Positions 8,969 through 16,667 of a DNA stretch of 64,000 bases are shown piece by piece. The stretch's first letter is position 1, and the number at the start of each line of letters is the position of its first letter. Both the position numbers and the translations under genes were made by a program. Below the pieces are notes generated by a model. It worked only from the letters and a program-made list of their open reading frames with translations, was not told the origin of the DNA and did not search any database. Source of the stretch: an uncultured Bacteroidales bacterium (lineage in GTDB: Bacteria; Bacteroidota; Bacteroidia; Bacteroidales; Bacteroidaceae); the NCBI GenBank assembly GCA_902779165.1, contig CACZAN010000004.1, positions 29,776 through 93,775 of the forward strand, in the 5' to 3' direction.

Positions 8969-9607
8969 ATGGCACAGAAGTTCAAATTATTTACCGTAGG
9001 ACATTCTAATCAGACGCAAGATGAGTTTCTGCATCTGCTGCGGGAGAACGACATCAATTGTATTGTGGATGTTCGTAGTGTACCTGCAAGTAAGTATGCA
9101 TCACAGTTCAATGAAGATATTTTGCGTTGGTTCCTGAAATACAACGGAATTCATTACTTGCATTTTGGAGAAGAATTTGGGGCGCGTCGCTATGATTGCT
9201 TGAATGAAGATGGACAAGTTGATTTCGAATTGGCAATACAGACACCAGCCTTTTTGCATGGCGTACAGCGGATTATAAAGGGGCTGGAAAGCGGTTACCA
9301 CATTGCCTTGATGTGTTCAGAGGCCAATCCTTTGGAATGCCATCGTTTCTCCTTTCTCTCACGTTATTTCCATGAGCATGGTTTTGACGTTCAACATATA
9401 TTGAAGGATGCTGTAGTAGTGCCCCACACCACACTGGAACATGTAATGATAGAGGAATACAAGAAGTCTCGCAAACATCATCTGCCTGACACAGACGATC
9501 TCTTCGGCAGTTACACGGTTGAGGATCAACTTCGTGATGCTTACCGATTGAAGAACAAAGAAATAGGATACAGACCAGCCTCTCAAGAAGAAAATATTTA
9601 CACATGA
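8969..9607 (+). CDS. DUF488 family protein (first copy)
   Basis: A 212-residue DUF488 protein. The family signature is complete: TVGHSN at residues 9-14, DVRSVP at 34-39, FGARR near 70, and the C-terminal Cys motif CSEANPLECHR with Cys116 and Cys124-His125. The biochemical function of DUF488 is not established; the conserved Cys/His/Arg/Asp residues suggest an enzyme. There is no signal peptide, so it is cytoplasmic. The next gene starts inside its stop codon (ATGA overlap at 9604-9607), so the two are translationally coupled. GC content is lower than in the neighbouring operons, which suggests acquisition as a unit (visual judgement). Confidence 0.9.
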   Translation: MAQKFKLFTVGHSNQTQDEFLHLLRENDINCIVDVRSVPASKYASQFNEDILRWFLKYNGIHYLHFGEEFGARRYDCLNEDGQVDFELAIQTPAFLHGVQRIIKGLESGYHIALMCSEANPLECHRFSFLSRYFHEHGFDVQHILKDAVVVPHTTLEHVMIEEYKKSRKHHLPDTDDLFGSYTVEDQLRDAYRLKNKEIGYRPASQEENIYT

Positions 9608-10047
9608 TCACACTCTACACCATTGGTTTCACCAAGAAAAGCGCTGAACAGTTTTTTACGCTTTTGAAGAAGAACAAGGTTAAGAAATTGGTTGATGTCC
9701 GCATCAGCAATGGTAGTCAATTGGCAGGTTTTGCCAAAGGGCGCGATTTGGAGTTTTTCACTCGTGAACTTTTACATATTCCTTACGAACACATACTTGA
9801 CTTTGCCACACCTAAGGAACTTCTTGATAAGTGGCATAGCCAGGAGGTAACTTGGACTCAGTATGAAGCAGTCTATCTTGCAGCTTTGAAAGAACGTGAT
9901 ATTCTGCGAAAATACGGTATTAAGCAATTTGATTGTGCGTGTTTTCTCTGCACAGAAGAGACTCCAGAGCAGTGTCACCGACGTCTCTTAGCAGAATATA
10001 TGCAGCACCACAGCACGGAGGAGGTAAGAATTGTGCACCTAACCTAA
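9604..10047 (+). CDS. DUF488 family protein (second, shorter copy)
   Basis: A 147-residue DUF488 protein that keeps the same landmarks as its neighbour at matching places: TIGFTKKS at residues 6-13 (GHSN replaced by GFTK), LVDVR at 29-33, and CTEETPEQCHRR with Cys116 and Cys124-His125. It lacks the C-terminal extension of the first copy. The 4-base overlap with the first gene and the 7-base gap to the third indicate one transcript and perhaps a fixed-ratio complex of two unlike DUF488 subunits (inference). Confidence 0.9.
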   Translation: MITLYTIGFTKKSAEQFFTLLKKNKVKKLVDVRISNGSQLAGFAKGRDLEFFTRELLHIPYEHILDFATPKELLDKWHSQEVTWTQYEAVYLAALKERDILRKYGIKQFDCACFLCTEETPEQCHRRLLAEYMQHHSTEEVRIVHLT

Positions 10048-10054
10048 TTCTTTA

Positions 10055-11134
10055 ATGAAAGAAAGGCTTTTCATATGTCTTGCAAATTCCTACAAACGTG
10101 GAGGACGTTGCATTGCGGGTGTTGAGATTCGTTTCAATGCATTTGGTCATTGGGGAGTTATCCATAATGATGATGGAACTCCAAAATGGATTCGTCCTGT
10201 TAAGAGAAGCCTCTATGGAGAAGTGCCAACAGAAGAGGCATTAGCATTTGACTTACTGTCTATCGTGAGAGTCGTTGATGCAGAACCATGTCCCCATTGT
10301 GCCCATTCCGAAAATGTTTATTATTCCCGATTGGAGCATACTCATTTGCAGGTACAGCTATCCGATATTATTGCACATCATTTATTTGATTATCAACACG
10401 AAGAAGTTTTTTATAATCAAGGCAAGGCCATCCCTCCTTCAGTATATGCCAAAGGATGTTATTCCTTGATGTTTCTTAAACCAGAAAAAGCCCTTGTTTA
10501 TGTAGATACAGATCGTGAGAAGCCTCAATTTAGATTGGAGTTTCTTTTCAAGGGTGTCCGATATGACTTACCTATTACAGATCCGGATTTCTTGGATTTC
10601 CTACGAGATGACCCAGAGCAAATTGGTGCCTACTCAGATATTTTCATTACCGTTTCTATTGGGTTGGAGCACGAGGGGTGGCATCATAAGCTTGTTGCGG
10701 GAGTCATTGGGTATGAACGTTGTGCTGTACCAATTATTAATATTGATGAACCGATACTTCTGAAAGAATCAGAGGGTCCTTCGTATATGGAACGGCAAAA
10801 GCAACTATATGCAAATGCTTATTCCAAATGGACGGATGAAGATGATACGCTTCTAATGGAACTCTATTCACAGGGGGCTTCAGTAACGGAGCTGATGGAA
10901 CACTTTGGCCGGAATCGCGGTGCTATACGTTCTAGATTGAAGAAACTTTCTGAAGAAAGGCTTCAGTCTCCTATTACTACGTTTGAAGAGAAAGAACGAA
11001 GACATTTTTCATATGATGATGAGGAAGATAATATTCCATTCTTAAAAGAAGAAGAGGCGGAATATGAAGTAGAAAGTAAAGTAAAAAAACGTGGATGGAA
11101 AACACTGTTTTCTTTTTGGAAAAGACATCTATAA
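10055..11134 (+). CDS. Dual-OB-like protein with C-terminal Myb/HTH domain
   Basis: A 359-residue cytoplasmic protein. The first 160 residues (RLFICLANSYKRGGRCIAG, and CYSLMFLKPEKALVYV near 135-150) match my memory of the dual-OB family often found beside DUF488 genes; this is recognition, not a search result. Residues about 257-298 (WTDEDDTLLMELYSQGAS then HFGRNRGAIRSRLKKL) are a clear Myb/SANT-type helix-turn-helix with the GRNRGAIRSRL recognition helix. The tail (310-359) is charged and acidic, then ends in basic and aromatic residues. Nucleic-acid binding is the best inference. It is the last gene of the cassette. Confidence 0.7.
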   Translation: MKERLFICLANSYKRGGRCIAGVEIRFNAFGHWGVIHNDDGTPKWIRPVKRSLYGEVPTEEALAFDLLSIVRVVDAEPCPHCAHSENVYYSRLEHTHLQVQLSDIIAHHLFDYQHEEVFYNQGKAIPPSVYAKGCYSLMFLKPEKALVYVDTDREKPQFRLEFLFKGVRYDLPITDPDFLDFLRDDPEQIGAYSDIFITVSIGLEHEGWHHKLVAGVIGYERCAVPIINIDEPILLKESEGPSYMERQKQLYANAYSKWTDEDDTLLMELYSQGASVTELMEHFGRNRGAIRSRLKKLSEERLQSPITTFEEKERRHFSYDDEEDNIPFLKEEEAEYEVESKVKKRGWKTLFSFWKRHL

Positions 11135-11192
11135 AAGTAGAATTAACGTAAAAGTATTAGTCGTTTACATAGGAAGTATCGACGCTTCATAA

Positions 11193-11288
11193 AACAAAAA
11201 GCTCGACCTCTTCAAGGCCGAAGGTGGAGCCGACACCAACAGCAAGCTTCGCATCGTGGAAATAGAATTCCTGAAGAATATCAAGTAA
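11193..11288 (+). pseudogene. 3' remnant of an unidentified gene
   Basis: An open stretch with no start codon encodes the C-terminal end of a protein, about 31 residues (LDLFKAEGGADTNSKL, then VEIEFLKNIK and stop at 11286-11288). The composition is protein-like, unlike the surrounding spacer. It sits directly before another damaged gene, so this spot appears to be a site of gene decay. The parent family is not identified. Confidence 0.5.
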
Positions 11289-11323
11289 GACACCATATTC
11301 GCTATTATACAGATACATAAGAT

Positions 11324-12073
11324 ATGATCCGAAGAGTTTTTATCATCAGCGCAATGCTCATGCTGGCAGTCTGCACGTGGGCGGCACACGAGGTGGCGGC
11401 ACCTCAGAATATCTTTGCCCGCAAGTGCGTATCGCTCAACGGCGACTGGCACTATTTTGCCGACCCGCAGGAACAGGGCTATTACGATTACTGGATGCAT
11501 CCCGTCCGCTGGGGGTACTTCCGCAATGCCAAGCCACAGCGCCCGTCGGACCTCATAGAATATGACTTCGATGCCTCACCGACGATGCAGGTGCCAGGCG
11601 ACTGGAACACGCAGGACGAACGGCTGTTCATGTACGAGGGTTCGGTGTGGTTTTGTAGAGAGTTTCAAGTTTCAGGTTTCAAGTTCCAAGTTAAAGCTGT
11701 GGTCAGCTTCAACCAGTATGTAGGATGGTATCGCGACGTGCATGATGCGCCCCATATGCAATGGGAGATTCCGTACGACAAACCAGTCATCGTCAGCGAG
11801 TTCGGTGGCGGTGCGAAGGCCGGCCTACACGGCGATGTGGATCAGCGCAGGTCCGAGGAGTTCCAGGAACGCCTCTACCGCGAGAACCTTGCTATGTTAG
11901 AGAAGATCGACGGACTGGCAGGCACCTTTCCCTGGGTGCTCAAGGACTTCCGTAAGCCGCGTCGTCTGTTGCCTGGCATTCAGGACATCTTCGACCGCAA
12001 AGTGCTCTACAGCGATCAAGGCCAGCGCAAGAAGGCATCCTACATCCTTCAAGAATGGTATCAGAAAAGATAA
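11324..12073 (+). pseudogene. GH2 beta-glucuronidase-type glycosidase with large internal deletion
   Basis: The frame is open for 249 residues, but a GH2 enzyme needs about 600. Residues 1-20 are a signal peptide, and 35-110 are the start of the GH2 sugar-binding domain (CVSLNGDWHYF to YEGSVWFCREF). The sequence then jumps to the end of the TIM barrel (VSFNQYVGWYRD, nucleophile region VIVSEFGGGAKAG). The central beta-sandwich and the acid/base Asn-Glu are missing. The joint at about 11660-11695 is a low-complexity run of TTTCAAGT-like words. Catalysis is not possible without the acid/base Glu. The start codon and frame survive, so a shortened protein may still be made. Confidence 0.8.
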
Positions 12074-12103
12074 TAGAATCAAGCCAAAATAATTAGGAGG
12101 AAT

Positions 12104-13135
12104 ATGAAAAACTTATTTAACACATTTGCAGTATTGATTCTTATCGCATGGTGTGTACCACAAACCGTATGCGGACGCAAGGCTGCCTACCTGATGGTCT
12201 ATTTCAAGGAGCACGGGCACAACGTGTATTTCGCCGTGAGCCGCGACGGACGCACGTTCACTGACGTCAACGGCGGCGAGCCAGTGATGACGGGCGACAC
12301 ACTGGCCGAGCAGAAGGGCATCCGCGATCCGCACCTGATGCGCGGCCCCGACGGCGCATTCTACCTGGCGATGACCGACTTGCACATCTATGCCAAGCAG
12401 GAAGGACTGCGCGAAACGGAATGGGAACGCGAGGGCTACGGATGGGGCAACAACCGCGCCATCGTACTGATGAAGTCGAATGACCTGATTCACTGGAAGC
12501 GCGCCAACATCCGACTGGACAAGGCATTTCCCGACATTGGCGACATCGGCTGCGTCTGGGCACCTGCCACTGTCTATGACGAGGAGGCCGGCAAACTAAT
12601 GCTCTCGTTCACCATGCGCTATGGAGCCGACGGACTGCACAAGCTCTATTACTTCTATGTCAACGACGACTACGACACGCTGCTGACACGCCCCCAGCAG
12701 CTATTCGAGCACCCGAAGGAATGCTCCTGCATCGACAGCGACATCACGAAAGTCGGCAACAAATACCACCTCTACTACGTGGCCCACGACAGCGACGACT
12801 CTGGCGTGAAGCACGCCGTCAGTGACCACGCCACCGGTCCTTACACCTACGAGCCGCAGTGGTGCGACCCGGAACGGACGCCCTGCGAGGCACCTACGCT
12901 ATGGCAAATGATCGGTCGCGACGAGTGGATTCTGATATATGATGTCTTCTCGGCCCGTCCCAACAACATGGGTTTCAGCTCCACCACCGACTTCGTTCAC
13001 TACACCGACCTTGGGCACTTCAATCAGGGAGAGATGAAGACCACCAACTTCTCCTCGCCCAAACACGGTGCCGTCATCCAAATCACCAAGAAGGAACTGC
13101 GCAGGCTCCAAAAACAATGGAAGTTTAAATTGTAA
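12104..13135 (+). CDS. Secreted GH43-type glycoside hydrolase
   Basis: A 343-residue five-bladed beta-propeller glycosidase of the GH43 type, usually arabinofuranosidase or xylosidase activity. A signal peptide covers residues 1-24. Family landmarks are KGIRDPHLMRGPDGAFYL (around 68-85), GCVWAPATVYDE, SDITKVGNKYHLYY, and CEAPTLWQ, which carries the likely catalytic Glu. No lipobox is present, so a periplasmic or secreted location is expected. It follows the truncated GH2 gene by 30 bases and precedes the DUF6055 gene by 6 bases, so the three probably formed one operon. The family is firm; the substrate is unknown. Confidence 0.85.
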   Translation: MKNLFNTFAVLILIAWCVPQTVCGRKAAYLMVYFKEHGHNVYFAVSRDGRTFTDVNGGEPVMTGDTLAEQKGIRDPHLMRGPDGAFYLAMTDLHIYAKQEGLRETEWEREGYGWGNNRAIVLMKSNDLIHWKRANIRLDKAFPDIGDIGCVWAPATVYDEEAGKLMLSFTMRYGADGLHKLYYFYVNDDYDTLLTRPQQLFEHPKECSCIDSDITKVGNKYHLYYVAHDSDDSGVKHAVSDHATGPYTYEPQWCDPERTPCEAPTLWQMIGRDEWILIYDVFSARPNNMGFSSTTDFVHYTDLGHFNQGEMKTTNFSSPKHGAVIQITKKELRRLQKQWKFKL

Positions 13136-13141
13136 GACTCA

Positions 13142-14446
13142 ATGATGAAGAAAATAATCTTTACTATCTTATGCTGTTTCGCAAGTTACATGACCTGCGA
13201 GGCACAGAATACGGAGTGTGCCGGTTATGTCATCCCCGAAGGCAAGGAGATTTACATTCCTGAGGAGTTGCGAGACAATGACTTCACCAACAACGATTCT
13301 CAGTGGAGCTACTACCGCATGGCTTGCACCCCCAATGTTGTATGCTTCTGGGAGAAGGGCTTTGGCGATGACCTCAGCAAGGCTCCCGACTTGGATGGGC
13401 AGCCCATGACCGTAGATTTGGACAACCTTCTCGCGCGCGTAGAATATTTCTATAATGTGTATCGCGATATGATGGGATTCCTGCTGCCTAGCAGTAAGGC
13501 AGAGAAGTATCGCATGATGGTGATGCTGAAATACTCGTTGGAAGGGACGGCTTACGGAGGTTCATACGATGATACTATCGGTGCGTTGTGGATTACGCCC
13601 AACCGCGTTCAGGACGAGACACTCAACAGCATCGCACATGAATTGGGTCATTCCTTCCAGATACAAATTGCCTGCGACGGACAGTCCGAGGGTATGGGCG
13701 GCGGCATCTTCGAAACCAGTGCGCAATGGATGCTCTGGCAGGTGAATCCGCGCTGGACTACTGACGAGAATTACCACTGGGAGGCTTACAAGAAGAATAT
13801 TCACCTAAGTCTCTTCCACTTCGAGAATATGTATCATGCGCCCTTTGTGCTGGAATACTGGAGCTACCTGCACGGCCTCACCTACATGGCCGATATGTTC
13901 CGAGGCGGCAGACACGGCGAGGATTTCGCGCAGACCTACATGAGGATGTACGATGTAGATGTAAAACAAATGGGCGGCGAACTGCTGGACTGCTACAGCC
14001 GCCTCATCACCTTCGACTTCCCAGACAAGCGTAAGGAAAGCCTGCGTTACGCCTGCGAACTGCGAAGCGAGATGAAAGATACCCTCGATGGCTGGCGGAC
14101 GCCAGTCAACGTCCCTCAGACCTACGGTTTCAATGTAGATGAAATTCCGCTGCCTGCTATTGGCAAGACTGTCAAAGTTCAATTCCGTGGGCTGCCCAAA
14201 GACGATAACATCGGCTATCGCTATGGGCTTGTAGCTGTGGACAATAATAACACCCCCACCTACATAGGAGCGCACTCAGACATGAAGAATACGCTCACCT
14301 TCAAGAACCCGGGTAACATAAAGCACCTCTATCTCGTCGTAGTCGGTTGCCCGACCAAAGAGTATAAGCCCACATTCGATTCAGCCCCTGCCACATATCC
14401 CTATATAATAAGGTATTCACCAAGAAGTACGGACAATCTCAAATAG
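13142..14446 (+). CDS. Secreted DUF6055-type putative zinc metallopeptidase
   Basis: A 434-residue protein with a signal peptide (residues 1-22, ending CEAQ) and a HELGH zinc motif at 166-170. An FETSAQW motif about 24 residues on may give the third ligand. The first 300 residues match my recollection of DUF6055 proteins of Bacteroidetes, and the last 90 look like a beta-sandwich. Two Met codons stand at the start (13142 and 13145). Whether it cleaves protein or glycoprotein is not known. Its place beside GH43 suggests a role on plant or host glycoconjugates (inference). Confidence 0.72.
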   Translation: MMKKIIFTILCCFASYMTCEAQNTECAGYVIPEGKEIYIPEELRDNDFTNNDSQWSYYRMACTPNVVCFWEKGFGDDLSKAPDLDGQPMTVDLDNLLARVEYFYNVYRDMMGFLLPSSKAEKYRMMVMLKYSLEGTAYGGSYDDTIGALWITPNRVQDETLNSIAHELGHSFQIQIACDGQSEGMGGGIFETSAQWMLWQVNPRWTTDENYHWEAYKKNIHLSLFHFENMYHAPFVLEYWSYLHGLTYMADMFRGGRHGEDFAQTYMRMYDVDVKQMGGELLDCYSRLITFDFPDKRKESLRYACELRSEMKDTLDGWRTPVNVPQTYGFNVDEIPLPAIGKTVKVQFRGLPKDDNIGYRYGLVAVDNNNTPTYIGAHSDMKNTLTFKNPGNIKHLYLVVVGCPTKEYKPTFDSAPATYPYIIRYSPRSTDNLK

Positions 14447-14500
14447 ATCAAAGGAACATCTCCAATATATCTCCAATAGAACTAGTATTTAGCCCTATCC

Positions 14501-16168
14501 TCATGAATTCTTTTTCCTCTTGCGGTGGAAGTTGAGGTGTGGCTTGACCTTCAGCTTGCGCATATTATCGGTGTTGGTGAAGGAGAAGTCGCAGGAAAGA
14601 TCGATGCGGCGCCCTTTGTTGGAGATGGTGCCCTGGGCCTCGGCGCCGTCGCTGACAATTGTCGCCTCGATGTTTCGGACGGTAGCGAACTTATAGCTGG
14701 CCTCGGTGATGTCGGCATTCACGTTGCCGATGGGCAGTTTGCCTCCTTTATGTCGCCTCATGCGGGCTGTGCGGGGCTTGGAGATGTCGAAACGGAAGTT
14801 GGCGCGACAGGCGATGGGACCGATGTCGCTCATATCGAAGACCTTGCCGAGTTGCAGGGCGGTGGTGCGGACATTTCCGAAAACGTATTTGTTGAGTCCG
14901 TCGACCGTGAAGTTCATGTTGACGGCTCCAGCCTGCGTGCCCAGTCGCCCCACAAAGGTCTGCCGTTTGTAGAAGACGTCGAAGTATCCTTTGTAGTCGA
15001 TACGGCCAAGGGCGTGGAGCTGTTTCATCATGTGTTTCTTGACGGGGAAGTGGTTGATGATGCGTTCGGGTATGCCGGACTGGGCTGTCATGCTGCTTAC
15101 GTCGAAATGCACCTGTCGCTGAAGCTTATCGCGCAGGTGGGTGATGTTGCCCTGAGCTTGTATGCTCAGGCGTTGGTCGGTGGTGGATACTTGGACGTCG
15201 GAGAATTGCATGCCGTCGGCATCGCCGTCGAGGGAGCATTGCACTTGCAGCTGTGTCGTGAAGTCCTTCAGCACGGGGGCGAAGGGCTGGGAGATGTCAC
15301 GCAGCTGGGTGGTGACGCTGAGGTGGGGGGCATGGTAAGAGATTGTGCGGTCCTTTGCCTTGTCGGGCAGCAATAGAAGGACGTTGGGGAGGGAGATGTG
15401 TGAGTGCGGCAGGCTGATATCGACGTTGTGCAGGCTGAGGCTGTCCTTACAGATGTCACCATGGAGACATAGGCTGTCGAGCTGCAGTCCAGAGCCGCGA
15501 TCGAGGATGGAGCATTCTGTGAGGCGGAGGCGTGCGCCTTCGGCGGTGATGTGCTCCAACCGCACCTTCATCGAAGCCAGTAGGTCGAGATGTCCGACTT
15601 CGAAGGCGCCTCGGTGCGGACGTGCAATATTGCGGCGCGGCTGGCCGTTGTCGGTGGTGAAGTGGAGGCTGTCGAGTCCGATGTCCAGCGTGGCAATGTG
15701 GAAAGCCATCGGGGACGATGCTTTCTCTGCTGGAGGCTGGGATTCGGAAGCTTTGGATTTCTTGAAGGCATCAAGGAGAAACTGGAAGTTGGTGGCGCTG
15801 TCTGTCGGCGAGGCGGGTTGGCAGAGCGTGGCGCAGATACCGCTGAACTCGGCCTTGGTGACCACCACCTCACGCCGACGCAGGGCTTTCATGTCGAGGC
15901 CCAGTGCCAGCCGTCCTACCCCGAGCATGCGGCGTCCCTGACGGTCATCGAGTTCCACGTCGCGGAACACCACGGTGCCGCTGAGCAGACGGATGCTGAC
16001 GTGTCCCACGCGGACGTCGGTCTGCAGTTGCTCTTTCAATGAGGATACGAAGCTTTGCATCAAGCGGTTCTGGACAGCTTCAGTGTTCAGCAATATCGCA
16101 GCGGCCGCCACCAGAACGATGACGACAGCCGCGAGTATGCCTAACACTTTCAGAACCTTACGGAGCAT
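14501..16168 (-). CDS. AsmA-like inner-membrane-anchored protein
   Basis: A 555-residue protein with one N-terminal membrane anchor (residues 7-28, a run of Ile, Val and Ala) followed by the AsmA/TamB-type start (NTEAVQNRLMQSFVSSLKEQLQTDVRVGHV). The body is repetitive, beta-rich and periplasmic, with a basic C-terminus. AsmA-family proteins act in outer-membrane biogenesis or lipid transport between membranes. It is shorter than TamB proteins, so the closer relation is probably to AsmA. The DUF2147 gene lies 5 bases upstream on the same strand, and the two are likely co-transcribed. Confidence 0.7.
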   Translation of the reverse strand: MLRKVLKVLGILAAVVIVLVAAAAILLNTEAVQNRLMQSFVSSLKEQLQTDVRVGHVSIRLLSGTVVFRDVELDDRQGRRMLGVGRLALGLDMKALRRREVVVTKAEFSGICATLCQPASPTDSATNFQFLLDAFKKSKASESQPPAEKASSPMAFHIATLDIGLDSLHFTTDNGQPRRNIARPHRGAFEVGHLDLLASMKVRLEHITAEGARLRLTECSILDRGSGLQLDSLCLHGDICKDSLSLHNVDISLPHSHISLPNVLLLLPDKAKDRTISYHAPHLSVTTQLRDISQPFAPVLKDFTTQLQVQCSLDGDADGMQFSDVQVSTTDQRLSIQAQGNITHLRDKLQRQVHFDVSSMTAQSGIPERIINHFPVKKHMMKQLHALGRIDYKGYFDVFYKRQTFVGRLGTQAGAVNMNFTVDGLNKYVFGNVRTTALQLGKVFDMSDIGPIACRANFRFDISKPRTARMRRHKGGKLPIGNVNADITEASYKFATVRNIEATIVSDGAEAQGTISNKGRRIDLSCDFSFTNTDNMRKLKVKPHLNFHRKRKKNS

Positions 16169-16173
16169 ACACC

Positions 16174-16572
16174 TTATTTAGCGCGCTTCCAGGTCTGGGT
16201 CTCGCGGAAGATGCCAAGGTAGCCGCGTACTTTCAGGTCGTTGCCGTCGAGCCAGATGGCGCACTTGTAACTCTTGCCAGACTTGGGGTCATAGACTTTG
16301 CCGCCCTCGTATTTGTCGCCTTTCTTGGTGAGGCCACTGAGGAGGTCTACGCCCATGAGTTTGCGGCCGCGGAGCTTGGCATCGGGGTTTTTGGAGTCCT
16401 TGGTGTCGGGGCCTTGCTGCAGCCAGACAACTTTGCCATTGACTTTTCCGTCCTTCTCATAGATTTCGACTTGTGCGTCGCCCTCTTCTGTCAGCCAGCG
16501 GCCGATGACGCTCTGTGCGTTGGTGGTGAGGGAGGTGATGGCCAGTGCCATCAATAAGAACATCTTTTTCAT
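16174..16572 (-). CDS. DUF2147 family exported protein
   Basis: A 132-residue protein with a signal peptide (residues 1-19, TTNAQ) and the whole DUF2147 beta-barrel-like domain: VIGRWLTEEGDAQVEIYE at the start, KVYDPKSGKSYKCAIWLDG in the middle, and GYLGIFRETQTWKR at the end. The function of the family is unknown; it is periplasmic or secreted. It is the first gene of a two-gene unit with the AsmA-like gene. The spacer 16573-16667 contains a simple ATTATACATT repeat and nothing else that I recognise. Confidence 0.88.
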   Translation of the reverse strand: MKKMFLLMALAITSLTTNAQSVIGRWLTEEGDAQVEIYEKDGKVNGKVVWLQQGPDTKDSKNPDAKLRGRKLMGVDLLSGLTKKGDKYEGGKVYDPKSGKSYKCAIWLDGNDLKVRGYLGIFRETQTWKRAK

Positions 16573-16667
16573 AGGATTGAATTTGTTATTTATTTAGGTT
16601 TTAACTAATTATACATTATACATTCTTGAAGTATCAAGCGACCAGAGGTCGAGCGATCAATTATACA

